Shown here one piece after another: positions 34,701-48,518 of a stretch of DNA of 64,000 bases. Every line of letters starts with the position of its first letter. Within the stretch, counting starts at the first letter, position 1. The notes beneath the pieces were generated by a model. The model ran no database searches and was not told the origin of the DNA. It worked only from the letters and a program-made list of their open reading frames with translations. The stretch comes from Timema cristinae (lineage: Eukaryota; Arthropoda; Insecta; Phasmatodea; Timematidae), in the NCBI GenBank assembly GCA_039000515.1, contig JBCFYV010000530.1:1-64000 (forward strand), written 5' to 3'. Both the position numbers and the translations under genes were made by a program.

Positions 34701-35699
34701 CTGGGGGAAAGTGAACCGGTGTTGATGTACTCGTTCCCGGTACAGATCCTGTTCCCCTGCCCCACGGGTTGTTTTTCGGTTCCGAAAAGGGGAACGCGTT
34801 TCGTGTTCCCGGGGTCTCCCGCATAGTCCATTTCGTTTCCAGTCTTTTTACCTCGCCACCCGGGAGACGTCTTTTTTCGGAAAGAGAACGGTGCTTCGGG
34901 GGGGCTGGGAGACTGATCCCACCTCGAGCCTCTCGAACATTCTTCTGTTATTCCTTTTTTGGGGGTTCAGCGTCTGACAGCGACGGAGACATAGTGCATC
35001 TTCTGGGGGTGATGAATTCTGTTGTCTATCCCCCTCGGATCCTTCGGGAGCTTCTCGTTGTTTTTCCCCGGGTTTGGGGACCATGGGAAGAGGGGGTCCC
35101 CCGGGGGGGATATTTCTTCCATCGAGCTGGTCTTCGGGGAACCGAATCCTTTTGTTTTGGTGACCCCCCCGCGGCCGTAGGTATGGGCTAAGTTCCTCCT
35201 CTTTTTCTACGTCGACCCCAAATTTCCCCATCAGTCCCTGGGAGTCTTTGCCCGGGTTTGTTTTGCAACCGGGGTACCTTCTCGCACCAGTGCTTCCCCC
35301 TTTTTTCTGGGTAGGTGGGTTTTTGCCCCAGAAGTCTCAACCATCGGGTCCCCCCGGCAGCGCTTCGCCCATGCGGGGGGGGCAATATTTCGCTCCGACA
35401 CTTGTTTCCCATGGGCGATCTCGATGGGGGCGCCTTGTCCAAAAGGCTGGGGTCCCCAGCCTTACTTCTTTTGGCAGATTTCCCCCGATCCATCGAAGTC
35501 TTTTTTGATTATAAAGGGGGTGGGAGAGTCCTGCTGCCTCGTATGCTAATTTAACTGTCCCTTAAAAAATTCCCAAAATCTAACTTCAATTTAGAGGACA
35601 ATTGCTAAGGTTTTTTGCGGGGCAAAAATTTTCCTCTCAGCATCAAGGAGGTTCCATCATATTCAAGAGGACATACCTTTAAAAGGTTCTGTCCAAGCT
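31791..35699. other. No gene identified; low-quality sequence
   Basis: AT-rich to about 32.9 kb, then GC-richer and homopolymer-laden to 35.5 kb. ORFs of 60-140 codons occur on both strands with no domain. By position, 33.3-35.7 kb could include the gag and leader of the Ty3/gypsy element that follows, but I cannot show it. Confidence 0.35.
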
Positions 35700-37980
35700 A
35701 CTACATTTTGTGACTTTTATGGTCAACATTTAGTCGGCATCAGATCGCAGTAGTGTTCTTGTAAGTCAATGGGTACCTCTCACCATGGAGGCTGACACAC
35801 GCCAGCAAATTTTATTGGTGAGCCACGTACCTTTCACATTTCAAAACCTCCTCGGGTGAGTACCAATCCAATTCATGGTTGCCTAGCTTAACAGATCTTT
35901 GGGGAAACCCCTGATAAATTATTATCACACGCCCTGCTCCCTTTTTCCCAGATGTTTCGGTCTTTTTTTCCTCGCTATTGGGGATACTTGGATCCCATAC
36001 CCCCTCTGAATTAAAGCATCGTTCCCACAACTATTTTTGGTAGGTTCAAGGTATGCGGTGGGTTTGCTAAGAATAAATACCCTCATTTTCAAAGGGGTAC
36101 CAGTACATTAAGGGTGGGAATTAATGTAGTTTCTAAAATAAAAGCCATTCCGGTATTAAAAGGCCCGAAAAATTTTCCTTTTCCTTTGAAGGAGCTGCCA
36201 AAAAGGCCCTTGAAAAAAGGGGGAATCAATTTTTTATTCAAAAACCAAATGTCACATTTTGGGAAAACACCTCGGGTAAAATTCCCCAGGAAAACCACTG
36301 CACGGGTTTTGGGATTTCAACGACAGGAACTCTCATTAAAAATCTTTGAGCACATCCTTTACCGGTTTTTGATACCTGTCAAATTTTTTAAAGGGTTCTT
36401 TTCAGTGTACTTGTCTCACCCGGGCGTACCAACAGCTAAAATGGAACCACTTTTTAGGAGATTTTTGATTTGAGCACTCCGTATGGCCCTACAATGCCTT
36501 TGTCTTCCAAAAGGTTTGGTTCAGCCCAGCCATTTTTTCAAGAATCATTATTTAGGTTTTGGGCAGGTATTGAATGTTTTATTTATTTGGATGACAAAAT
36601 CGGGTAACATACGGGAGTGCTTAAAAAAATAAGAAGTTTTTCTAAAAATTTTGGGGAAATATGATTCACGAAACTAAAATTTCATTTCCAAGTCAAGGAA
36701 AGTTTTTTGGGTCAGATTTTGGATGCCCAAGGGCTGCACTAGATGGGACTCCATCCAGGCTCCCCTTAAAGCCAAAACCCTTTATCAAAATCTGAATTTT
36801 ACTCGTTCATTGGGTTTGAAACCTTTTACGCAAAGCTATTCTAAAAAAGCCCACTGATGGCGTCCGTTGTATGCATGTCCAAGCAGGAGCAAATTTTAGG
36901 GGTAAGGACTGAAAACAAAGGACTTTCATCATGATTCAGAATTTGAGGTCCGATCAGGTGCCTTTTCTTATTCTAAGGGTTTGCCACTCTAAATGCCTGT
37001 GATGGCTCGCAGTATATTGTGGTGCTGTCATCCCCCACATCTTTCACGATGGGTTAGGGCCTATCGCTTTCGCATTTTTAGACTTTCTCCCAATGCTGAA
37101 AAAACTACCCCAAGCACGACGGAACTGCCTATATTTTTGGACTTGGGAAATTTAGAAAAACCTGTTTGGCCCAAACCCTTTTTGACTAAACTGACAATGC
37201 AGCGTTGTGCCCTTTTTTTTGGGTCTAAAGAAAATAAACCCTCTCACTCTCTTCGCCTACAACGTTGGGGTCCCTGTTGTCAGCCTTCCGAATAAGAGAC
37301 TTTTCCAAAATCTGAACTGAATCCCCATCTTTTTTCTTACCAAACCCCTCTCCCTGCTCAGTATGAGATGGAGCCGAAATCTCAAGCCCCTTTGGGTGCC
37401 CGGGGACCTCTCCCTATCCTGGCCACCGACCCAAAAGGATCACATATTGAGTCGTTTGCTCACATATGTAGGTCTCCAACCTTTTTCGGCAACCCTGGAA
37501 TTTTTTGGCAAAATTATTGTTTATTGGGGTTGTCTGGGGTCCACGTCCCTTCAGCGCTTGCCCGGATGTCCTGGAGCCCCCCATACTTAATCCGGCTCTA
37601 GCTATGGATACCACACTGCTTTTTGGGTGACCGGGTCTCGATACGGATTGGAAGCTAGGGTAGCGGGGTTGGTTTTTCCCAAAACTCTCCATCAACTGCT
37701 CGCACACCTCTAATTTTTTGGCCTGGTCTACTGAATGTGAAAAGGATCAATTTGATTTGGCCGAATTTGAAGGTAAACTCTCCCCATTACTGTAATGCTC
37801 ATTCTAAATGGCCCGAGGCCACATCATGCCGAAGGCCCCTTGGCGAGCACACTTGTGAAGCTCTGCCCCAATTTTGGGTGAAGCCGGGGTGCTGCCTGGG
37901 AGGAAATTTTTTTTACAACGGTCCCCCGTTTTTATCACCAGTCACTAGTTTCCTTGTCTAACAATTAAAATTTTTTACAT
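35700..37980 (+). pseudogene. Ty3/gypsy pol: protease, RT, RNase H and integrase remnants
   Basis: Plus-strand fragments in shifting frames follow the Ty3/gypsy pol order. About 35770-35990 resembles an aspartic protease segment; its DTGA is not readable. The RT has a pre-finger block (KKALEK, QENHC, LPVFDT; about 36180-36385) and the catalytic box FIYLDD (36579-36596), then FLGQ near 36712. RNase H shows GPIAFAF near 37048-37068. Integrase shows NAHSKWPE (about 37793-37816), as in Mag-like elements, and a later YNGPPF stretch (about 37917-37935) where the second catalytic Asp would lie. No LTRs could be paired. The element is non-functional, part by decay and part probably by consensus error. 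Confidence 0.7.
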
Positions 37981-40900
37981 TCCCTTTCCCTTTTAACACC
38001 CCCAATCAAGGGTTGAGTGGGGATTCCCTTTAAACCCTTCCGACAGCTCGAGAATCATTGTTGATTTAAAACTAATCCAAACCTTAATCATAAAGTAATC
38101 CTTTATTTGGGCTTATAGCAACACGCCCCAAACCTCTACCAAGGTACCCACTAAGTTTTTTTTGGCCAAAACCCCCACATAAAATATTTAAACTCTCCCC
38201 CCCCTCTATGGATCTCAAGCAAAGATGAAGGAGGCGGGGGCAAAATTCACTACTTCCAATCTTCAATTTTCCCTGCACTGTTTGCCTGAGGGACGTGTCA
38301 TGCGGAGCTCCTTTTTTTTTGTTTTAAAAAATAGAAAATTAATACAATAGAAATTTTTTTCCAAAACATCTTTGGGAGAAAAGAGACCACCTAAGAAGCT
38401 AATCTCATCCTTGTTCGATCCAGCTGGAGCCAGCATGTTTTGCTTTTTCCCCCGGGGACCCCCGGGGGTTCCGGGACTGAGAGTACCCCCAGAAAGATCC
38501 GGAGAAAATTCTGCATAATAGTTGTGGAAACCAAGAAATGGGATAAGGAATTCAAAATTATTAAAGGAATCGTCATGGAAAATAAACGGGTCAGTTCATT
38601 TGATTTTCAAAAGACACGGCACTGGACAATATAATTCTGTAATTCTTTTAGTAACCCTAGAAACTACACAATTTTTTTTAAAAACTTTTATTAAATTAAT
38701 AGTGCTTTTGGGAAAAAATTTAATGATTTTTTTTAGTAACATTCGGAAACTTTCAGCATTTTTTTTTTTTTGTATTCCATATTAAATTTTAATCAATTTT
38801 ACTTCAAAAAACCAAATTGTCGTCCGTTTTCGGGGTTTGTTTGTGAAAATGTCCACTGGGAAAAAGAGGCTGACAGAAGGGGGTGGAGGAGGGAGTTAAG
38901 AAAAGGGGAAAGAGAGGTTTAAGGAAAGGGAAAAAGATTAAGACAAAAAAAAAAATGGTGGGACAGATCAGAGAGGGAAGAAGAGAAGAGGAGGAAAGTT
39001 GGGGGAGAGAGGAAAAAGGAAGATTTGAGGGAGGAAGGAAAAAGGGAAGAATTGAGGGGGAGAGGAAGAAGAAGAGATGGGGGAACAGGCAAGGAGGAAG
39101 GGGAGACAGTGGGGGGTTCCTGATAAAATAAAGGAAGCAAGGAGTTTGCAGATTGAGGTGAAAAGGGATGGGAGGTCAACAAGGAAATCTAGGGAGAAAA
39201 TTACGGATGTCAAAGCCTTTCTGGAAGTTTGTACAAAGGGGGGAAAATAAACATTTTGGAGGGGGAAAACGGAAGCTAAGGAAAATAGGGGATTATGCGA
39301 ATAAGAGGGATCATTCACCTTTTGCCTGGGTGTTTGCCCGGGGGGCTGCAGGTGCAAGCCAGAGGAGGGGAACACACAGGTGAAACCCATTTGGGGCGGT
39401 GTTTGTGCCTTCTCTAAAAGGGGGAAACAGGGATCATATGACGAAACCTTGATGGGGAAGTTTGACCCGGCAAAGGTCAGAAGGTTTGGGGTCCAACGCC
39501 CCTGCGGGCTAAACCATAGGGGGAAACAGACTCGGATGAGGCGCTAAAAAAAATTATGGAAAACAAGGGAAATTTTGCGAAGAAAAGGGCCCTGGGGGGG
39601 GACCCAAAAAAGGGCGCCCAAATGTAAATTTTATGAGTGGATAGGGACTAAACGGGGAGCTTACCAAATGACGAGAGCAGAACATGAGGGGAAGGTATAG
39701 AGGGGAATTTGAGGAGGGGTTCAAGCCCCGTTTTTAAAAAACGGGGCAAGGGACAGAGGGTAGTAAATAATGATGGAAGTAACTCCAAGATCAGAACTTC
39801 CCTTTTTGAGGTAGGGTTATTTTTCCTTTAGCCCGGGTCCTTTAAAGGGGACTTACGGGATAAAGGGTGAAAAAGGGTGGGGATCGGGGTCATTTAGGGT
39901 CACGGGAGGGGGAAGGGAGGAGGTTTTGGAAAGTGTGGCAAGGAGGGCCACAAGGTAAGGGAAGTAAAAAAGGAGAGGAAATATGTATCCAGCACAACGA
40001 GGAAATGCAGGGGAAAGTGAAAAGAAACCCAAACTCAAAGACTTCCACCATAAACTATTCGAGGAGACAAAGGAAAGAACAACTAGGTTTGAGAACAAAG
40101 AGATTTTGAACACTTAACTGATAGCGACAGACTAGACGTGTACCGGACGGCTCAAAATACGGAGGGAGAGTAAACGGGGATACCTCCGTCCAAACGTGCA
40201 AGAATATGAAAAGGGCGGAAGCACAAGAGAAAGGATGGCAGCGAAAAGGCGCTTGATCTGAAAAGGGTTATTCAAGATGGGGAGGTGGAAAAGAAAGGTG
40301 AAAAAATATAGGGGGGCCAAAAACTTTGAGAAACAAACCAAGACAAAGGAGAACTCTGGGGAACACTGAGCGGAGGGGAGGGGAAAAAAATTTAAAAATT
40401 TTTGGGAGGAGCTGAAGCACATGTTATCCCACACCATGGGTGGATAGGGGGTGCATGGTTGAGGAGGGAAATAAAGTTGAGGTGCCAAGGAACAAAAAAA
40501 TGGGGCGTACAAGGTCCACAAATGACTTAGGGTTTATGGCTGCACCCTAAAAATTTCTGGTTTCTGATGGCCTGGGGTTACAAAGGGCTTTACTACCAGG
40601 AAAGACTGTGGAAGTTTTCTCTAACTTCTCCGCGAGATTAAACAACAAGGGAAGAATGAATACTACTGAACCCCCCTGGATAAAGGGTCGTGGGGTTTAA
40701 GGGCGAGGTTGCGGGGGGTCGGGATGGTAGGTTTTTTACTTAGAGACATGAGATAGCCCGCGTCCGGACCATGGGGGTTTCGTCGACCACGGTTTTGTAA
40801 ACAAGAGAAAGAAAAACCAAGTAAACCATAGTGAAGGATAGTTAGTAAGGGTCCATCATAGGTTTTGGTAGGAAAACCTGACAGAGGGGCGTGGGACAGT

Positions 40901-43339
40901 TGTACAGACCCTAATCAGAGGGTTTAAAACCCGAAGCAAAATTTATTAGGGATTATTTTGAAAATGGACAGAAGAAGGGGGGAAATTTTTCCAGCCAATA
41001 GCACCGGGGATCTATATACATATATAAAAAAAGGAAAAGGGATTATTCTGGAATTTTTGTTCTTCGACGTACGGATCTCAAAGGGGAGGTCTCACAAGGT
41101 ACAGTGAAAATGGGTGGATTTGGTCGGGGATTTTTGGGGGGTTCGAGACACCAAACACTATTTTATAAAAAAGTAAGGGAATGCCTACTTGATGCTTAGG
41201 GGAATTGGTGCAGGTGCGGGTCTGTTGCGTTTTAGAGCTTTTTTGATGGATGGGTTAGGGAGACTTTGGGGTTTGGCAAAGTTTCAGCGTATGGGGGGAT
41301 GGGGAAATATCGCCCGCGAGCTCCCTAGAGATTTTCGGGGGGGGGTAAAATTTTACTTATTTACAATATCCGGGGATGGAAAAAGGGGGCCCGGCAACGA
41401 ATTTTGGGAAAAGGGTTTGCGTCAACGGGGACTCGGGGGGCGGCATCCTCCACCTGATATCCCAACTGCAAAATGCTCCCGCAGGGGGTGGAGAACATAG
41501 TATCATATTGGGGCATGAAAAGGAATGGGTGGAAACCCCAATGAGTCGGGTGTGAGGAAAAGGAGGGGGGAAAACCCAGAGAGAGCTGGAGTGGGGCTTG
41601 CGGAAAAGGGGATCTGGGGCGAAACATAAAAAAATTGGAAGCTCGGGGATTTGGATATGGCAAGAAAAAAAAGAAAAGGGTATGGGTCACAACACAAAAA
41701 GCAGGGGGGGCCAACAGCAGAAGTAATATGGAGATGGGGGCAGCTGAAAAAGGGGGAAAAAGGGGGGTTTTCCCCCCCCCGGCGAAGGAAAACCCCCGAA
41801 ACATTTCGGGTTTTCCAGGGTAGAAAAAGAAAAGTGCTTTACATGGCCTGAGGCACGTGGGAACTGGGCATAAAAGGGGGACGTATACTTTTTTTCCCCC
41901 TTTCCCCAGTCGTTTTGGGGGGAATTCCCAAATAATGAAACCCCGGACCCTGGGCGTTTGGGGAAAATTGATAAGGTCTTCAAAAGGGGAAGGGGAAAAA
42001 ATTTTTTTAGGAAAATACTTTTAGGGAATTTTTGACGGGCAAAAGGTCGCAAGAAAAATTTTTAAAAACCCCGGGATGGCCCTGCTACGGCCCCCAAAAA
42101 TACTATCCGAATGGGGGGAAACAACATTAAATGGAAGAAATTTAAGGAATGAAAGGGGCGTGACCGGGGTTTTTTTTAAAGTCCCAAAAAATTTCTGAGG
42201 AGATTGGGGCTTTTTGGGTTTTGTTCTTTGAAAACCCCAAAACCTTGAGAGGGAAAGTTTTCCCCTAACCCGGGGTCATAGAACGTTGTTTGTGGGGGCT
42301 CCCTTTACGAATATGGGGGTTTTAAAAAGGGGGAAAAAGCCCAAATAAATTTTAAAAGCTCTGTAACCAAAATGGGGAACATGCGTAAACGGGAAAAATT
42401 GCTCAGGGGGTGTATAGTGGCAAACCATATTTTTTTTTTAGGCATCCCAAATTTACCATATCTTGATCAGTTGGAGATAAAAGAAAAGGGGGTGCAGGTG
42501 TGCCACTCCTAATTTTCCCCTGATAAGCAAGTCTCCCCCCCTGGGAAAAGTTAAAAGGGGGGTTTTTGGGGAGAAAAAAGGGGTCGGCTTTTGGGGGGGG
42601 TTAAATTTTTTCATTTGGGGGGGAGGGGTTCCCCAAAAAACCGAATAACCCCCTACAATCAGGGGGGGAGCTGGGGTTCTTCAAAATTTACGTCCCCTTT
42701 GTGTAAAAAACCCATCCCTGGGCATTTGGGGAAGGGGTTTGGGGGTTTTTGGGCAACGTCACGGTCAGGACCATAACCCATCGTCTTTGAATTTTTCGCG
42801 GGGAGGCTGGGGGGGATGGGGAAAGGGGAAGGGAAAAAAAGGAGAACAAATGAGCAAAACTAACTGGGGGAAAACGAGGGCCTGAACTGATCTTCCCCTC
42901 CCGTGGGACAAGGGGCAATGTCCTGAAGGGCCCCAAAAAGCTGATGTGGGGTCTGCAGGATGCCAAAAAAAAGGGAAATCGAAACCCGTGGTGAAAGGTG
43001 AAACCCAAAGGGTTTGGGAAAAGCCATTTAATGACGACTGCAGAGCTTCGAGCAAGGGCAAAAGGGGAACGGTAGGAATATTTAAAGGGTCGGAACCGGG
43101 TGGCGGGGTGGGCTGTTAAATATCTACAGGGGGGAAAAAAAAGAGAGGTTTGAGGATGGGTTTTTTTTAGGGGAAAGGAAAAGTTTGGGGAAAAAAAAGT
43201 AAAGGGGGGTTACAGAAAAGGGGAACCCTTGGGGGGGGTCCGTTCAAGATAGCCTCCGGGGGAAAATTTTTTTCCCCCCCCTTTATAAAAAACCATCTAA
43301 GGAAGATGGGAGTAACCCCCACCAGCCCGGGGGAAAAAT
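37981..43339. other. No gene identified; purine-rich low-quality sequence
   Basis: After about 38.8 kb the plus strand becomes extremely A/G-rich, with G runs. Short ORFs on the minus strand are Pro/Phe/Ser-rich artefacts of this bias. The region may hold the 5' part of the LINE whose RT is seen at 43.3-44.8 kb. Confidence 0.35.
38865..39130. repeat. GA-rich low-complexity tract
   Basis: About 265 bases that are nearly all purine on the plus strand (gaagaggag, ggaagg and similar), with no fixed period. It could form triplex DNA or simply confuse base calling. Confidence 0.8.
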
Positions 43340-44800
43340 CTGCGGTTTTTTAATGGAGACATTGTTTTTCCAGATGACGAGGGAAGGGGATACGAAGAGG
43401 GGGCCCAAAAGTTTTTGGGAGAGGATGGAGAATGCGATAGTTTAAAAGAGGAAGAGGAGAACCCTTTTTTTTGGGGGAGGGATCAGGGGAAAGGCCCGAT
43501 GGTTAAAAAAAAAGGGCCCCGGTCCGGCCGGGGGAAAGGTCGGGAATCGGGAAACGGGGACCTTATTTTCTCCTTTTCCCTTTTTGGGCTGTTTTTAAAA
43601 AAAAAAACCCCGTCAAGGGGAAAACCCAAAAAATCTGGAAGCAGGCGAGGGAAACGTGCTAAACAAGGGGGAATAAAAACCCGCTTTTTCCCAAAATCTA
43701 CAACCCACTGCCCGTTGAACACAGCGGGGGAATTTTTTGGAGAAAATTTTTTTGTTTTTAAAGATTTCAAAACAAAAGGGGCAGTCATGGGCAGCATCCA
43801 AACATATGGGTTTTTAAAGGGGAGGTCACAGAGGACCAAACTGCCCGAGCAAAGGGGAAAAAATTTGGAAATCGGCAAATTTGGAAATACGTCGTAGGGA
43901 AAAATTTTGGGCATTCGGGCTTTTGACAAAAAATTGGGGCCCGGGGGATTTTTTTTACAAATTTAAAAAAGATTCAGTGTCCGGGCAGCCCGTAAGGGGG
44001 GCTAAAAACTACTGTCGTAAAGAAATCCACCCTGAAAGTCCAGGAAATAAGGGGTTTTTAAACACTGACGAAGGGTGTCCCCAAAGGGGGGGGGAAGTGG
44101 GGGCCCAAAATTTTGGGGTTCAAAGGGAAAACCCTGTTGTATTGTTGGGGGGGGTCCAGGGGACGCGGGGGTGGGTTTCCTTTGCAGCGACCCTTTTTAA
44201 ATAATAGAAAGGTTCGAAAGGAAAAAAAGAGGAAAAAAATAACCAGGGGCTTAAGAACTTTACAAATGGTGTTAAAAATGTCAAGTTTAAAAAAAACCCG
44301 GGGGAAGACGACCTTTATTCGTTTTTAAAGGGGGATTGGGGGGGGCCGACCCAAAAGTTAGGGACGAAACTAAAGAAAACCAACGGTCAGATACCTGGGG
44401 GTTACCCTAAAAAAGAGGAAAAATTCACAGCGCACATGGAGGGGTGATGGGGAAAACTCTGCCCCTGATGAATAAAATTTAAAGCGGGGGACAGAGGGGG
44501 TTTTATCTCCCCAGCGGATAATAAGGACTTCTTTCAATACCCTTCTCCCCCCATTGTGACGGGGGGTGCATCTGGGTAAAAACAAACCCCCAATGTCACT
44601 CCGGCTAAGGGGATTCAGGGTTTTGCAGGGGGAACATCTTTTTTGGGGGTAGGGGACCTCCGGGACTGAGCAAGGGGGTGCATTAAAAAATTGGGCCCCG
44701 GGTGTATGGCCTTTTGGGCCTCCTCATAAGGAAGAAAGTTTTGGCGTACTGGCAAAAAAGAAAACTTGGAAAAGGGTGAACTTTTTCCCAAAACCCCCCA
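43340..44800 (+). pseudogene. Second LINE reverse transcriptase, badly broken
   Basis: Plus-strand pieces in LINE RT order: GFLKGRS (about 43808-43828), matching the conserved GF-x-x-GRS-x-x-T box; an AFDKKL piece (about 43919-43936) at the L-DF-KAFD position; a GVQG-like piece near 44154, where GVPQGS is expected; and YLGVTLKK (about 44391-44414), the conserved box of the C-terminal half, followed by KFTAHM-like text. This fits the Jockey/CR1 group. The A/G-rich coding strand differs from the A/C-rich LINE at 26.9-30.4 kb, so they are distinct families or differently corrupted copies. All frames are interrupted. Confidence 0.55.
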
Positions 44801-47800
44801 AATTGGGGGAGAACTTTTGAAGGGGGGAAAAAATAGTTCTGTTTTTGGTGGCAGAGACGTTGGGAGAGAAGGGGGGCGGAGGGGGACTTTTAAAATTTTT
44901 CCCCAAAAATTTGGGTTGAGCAAAAAATAACACCCCACCCAATCTGGGGGGGCTTGTCCCTTCATCACGGGGGGGGGGGCCCCTCCCCGGGAATCCCCTA
45001 AGGAACCGGGATTATAGATTTGGGGGAAAATTGTCAATGGGTGAGGGGGGGAAACCCCGGAACAGTGGGTTGATGTGTCATTAACAAACAAGAAGGAACA
45101 CCAGGAAAAATCCGGGGGAAATTTTAGTAGGTAAATTCCCGGGGGGACCCAAATTTTTTGGGAAAAATTTTAAACCCCGTTTGGGGCCCGGAACCCCGTC
45201 AGATAGAGCAAAGGCAGCCTACAAGACGACTTAAAGAGGAAAGGGGGACGAATAAAACGGGCTTTTGACCCCCCAAAAAACAAAAGATGACAGCAACACG
45301 GAGGGCGGGACGAAAAACGGACACTAGTGCGGTCCCCGTGGGGTGAGTGGGAAAAAAAAGGTTGTTAAAAGGGGGTAAGTTTAACAATCCTTCCGGGGGA
45401 AAAAAAAAAAATGTGTTGGGGGGAGGAGCAAGCGCACCCCGGGAACTGGATTCCATACATGAGTGTCTAAAGGGGAACAGGGGGGATGCCCTTGAGACCC
45501 AAAAGGGGACAGTTTTCAAGTTTTTATGAACAAAAGTTAGGGGAATGTTTTATGAACTCTGGGGGGGGGTTCCCTGAAACCGTATAAACCCACCCCCTTT
45601 TGGAAACAAAAGAGGGGGGTTATGGTTGATGGGCCCTCAGAGTCAAGAGGGAGAAAGGGGGTTTTGCCCTGCAGCCCTCGGGGTGCGGTTTTCCCCCGGG
45701 CAAGTAATGGGAATAGAAAGTTTAGTAGTTTAGCTTAACTTAGTTGGGTATTTTAATATAGTTTAATTGGGGGGGGGGGGAACTAGATAGGGGGTAGTTT
45801 AGGAAATTCACCCCCCCAAAAGGGGTAGAAAGTGGGCCCGGGGCACCAACTTGTTTGGGCCCCTTTCCCCAGGTAGTTATTTGGGGTTCCCACCTCTGCT
45901 GAGCGCTTGGCTAAAATCGGGAGTGAAACCCCGGGCTTTGTAAAGGGCCTAGCGGGGGAGGGTACCGGGGGCGAAATAAAACCCGGGGTGGATCAAATTG
46001 ACTAAGGGTGTTGAATTTCATTTAAGTTAAGAGCCAAAATATGTGTTGTAATTTTAAAAAAGGAAATTCATACAAAAAATTGTGTAAATTAAGTAAAAGC
46101 CCCCGTGGAAAAAAGGGCCCGGATTTAAAGATTGTAAAAACCGGGCCTGTAAAACTGAATAAATAAATTTTAAAAATTAAAAATCTACCCAAAGGGCACA
46201 CTTTTTTTCCCCCAAAGTCCTATTGTTGGTGGGGCCCGTCACTCGCAAACCCCAGGGGGGTTTTCCCGATGAAATTCCGCCCCTAGAGCCCCCAAAGTTT
46301 TCTTATATAGTGATTGTTGGTGGTCCCTCTAAACAAAATTTTAGCATCTCCCTTATACCTCCCTGATTCCCCCAAATTTGTTCCCGTTAGTTTTCATGGA
46401 AGATAGTTTAAACAAACCCCTACTCTGATGAAACTACATCGTTTTTCCCCCCCCAAACAGCCCCCTACAGTGGCTGACCGCCCCCGCAACAACTCTTACT
46501 GGACGTCCCGTTCGTTTTAAACCCCCCATGCCCGGACTTTTTTATATGGTTTTTTGTTAGTCAGAAACTTTGGGTTGCATTCATTTTTCGCAAACTTTAA
46601 AAGATTTTAAAAAAAAATACTATTAATGGTACCAAGGGCTTAGTGTTTCTAAGTATTCTATTTGCCAGCGCTTGCAATTTAAAGATAAGTTTAATTTTCG
46701 GGGGAGGGAAAGTTGTTTAGGGCATCCAGGGAAAGGGTTGGGGAGTTTTGTTATTCTTTTTTTTCTCTTTCCCTTTTTCCCGTGGTCTTTTACAATGTTT
46801 TGGGCGTTAGGCTATGTTGGGATTCTGATGGTATATTATATATATTATCATCCCTGTCTTAAAACTATTTAAATTTTAATTTAAATTTTCCCCAATTCCC
46901 AAAAAATTAATTTTTAAATTACAACAACATGGGAGTGCCCAAAAAAATATCAGACAGTGATCCTTGCTGTTTGGAGCAAATATCTTCAAATGAAAGGGGG
47001 GGAAAAATCAAATCTTACACAAAAATATACATTATTGTCCTCCCCTTGCATTCACGCGTGGGGAAAAGGAAAAAGGTTTATTTAAAATTGGGTTCCTATG
47101 TACCTCTTTGTTTAAAGTGACTTTTAACCCCGTCTTTTTTTAAAATTTTTAGGGGGTGGAGGAATTGTAGAAAAAAATTCAACAAAGCATTTAAATAAAA
47201 ATTTTTTTATAAAACCCTTTTTAATTTCTTTCACTTTAAAAAATTTTTATATGTATGACCTAACTAAAAGGTTTTTATTTTATTTTTAATTTTTTTAAAA
47301 AATTTTAAATAAGCCTACCCTTTCCTACCTAAATTTTAAAATTTATAAGGCTTGATTGTATTAAAATAAAAGTAAATTACAATCCTTGAATCTTTAACGG
47401 AAACGGGTATATCTGTTTAAATTAAACAGTTTTCTTTTTATTCCTTGGGTGGGGGGGCACCATCTAGCGGAATTTGTAGCCAGACTCCAAGCTCAGACCC
47501 CAAAAACCTTCTAGGAGGTTCAATAGCAGTTGAGCCAATTTAACCCCCATTGATATCAGGGGGCCAAACCCAAAATTTCCCCCCGGAGCCCGTTGGATCA
47601 TCCCCCCAAGAGAAGAGAACCAGCCCTCCTCTGAAAGATTCTCACCCAGGAGTAAACCCTTTGGACCTACCCCAAAGGGGATGGGGCAACCCTCAATGAA
47701 GATAGCCCCAAGGGGCTACCCCCCAGCCGATTGACCCTACTAGGAGTGGCCCCGTAATTAAGAACCTGCAAGGGCTTCCCCCCCCAAACCCCCCCCCCTA

Positions 47801-48518
47801 AGAAAAGAAAATTTTGGGGAAAATGTTTTTTTTTTTTTCTCCCCAATAAAATTTAATTCTTTTTGGTAAAGGGGGTTGGGGGGGGGGTTGTTCAGCTAAG
47901 GAGGGAGGAGTTTTTTTTGAATTTTTGAGGAAATGTGTTGGGAAAAGGGGTTGGCTACACTGGGTATAAAACCCCCAGTGTGAAGGGGACAGTGGTTTTG
48001 GACAAATTTAGTCAGTTAAGAAAGGGAACTCAAAGAGATTCTTTACAGAGGTAAACTAAAACCCATATCGTTTTTCAGTTTGTATTATATCAAGTACCCT
48101 CAAGAAAGTTAAAACATAAAAAACTTGATAGAAATTTAAATACAAAAAACAATTTGTGTGTAGTAAAAACTTGAGGGTAATGTAAATACAGACAAATTCG
48201 TTGGTAGTAATAACGACATTTTAAGAAAATACAGACATTGTTTTGTGTTTTTATGCTATCGATGTGACCACGTTTTATACACTTTCTTGATAACATTTTC
48301 TACATTCATTTTTGTCATATGTACTTAACTTTAACATGTCTAACAGAAAAATCTGTTTTTAAAAACAAATTATTAATTATTTTCAGATGCCCTTTTAAAT
48401 TTTTTCAACTTTTTTCTTTTTAAAATAATTTATTTGAAGACAAATTATTTATTTATATGTGTAGCAACAATTTGATGTAAAAAATCTAAATCCCTTTATG
48501 ATGCATTTCGTGACTTAC
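44801..48518. other. No gene seen
   Basis: Homopolymer-rich text to about 48.05 kb, then clean AT-rich sequence. No domain, RNA gene or array supported. Confidence 0.4.

Larger units (their letters stand above)
19160..48050. other. Block of low-fidelity consensus sequence
   Basis: From about 19.2 kb to 48.05 kb the text is filled with A, C, G and T homopolymer runs of 5-14 bases, and recognisable transposon proteins change frame every few tens of bases. Sharp switches in strand bias occur: A/C-rich at about 24-31 kb, G/T-rich at about 33-38 kb, A/G-rich at about 38.9-45.5 kb. Clean sequence resumes at about 48060. I interpret this as uncorrected long-read consensus over a repeat tangle, with true element decay beneath it. 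ORF calls inside are mostly unreliable. Confidence 0.7.

Noticed and set aside
33459..35508. Numerous overlapping ORFs on both strands
   Set aside because: No conserved motif. Their density reflects GC-rich noisy consensus; a gag identity could not be shown.
41361..45519. Many 60-160 codon ORFs rich in Pro, Phe, Lys or Gly
   Set aside because: Products of purine-rich, homopolymer-laden text; the only supported protein signal is the broken LINE RT on the plus strand.
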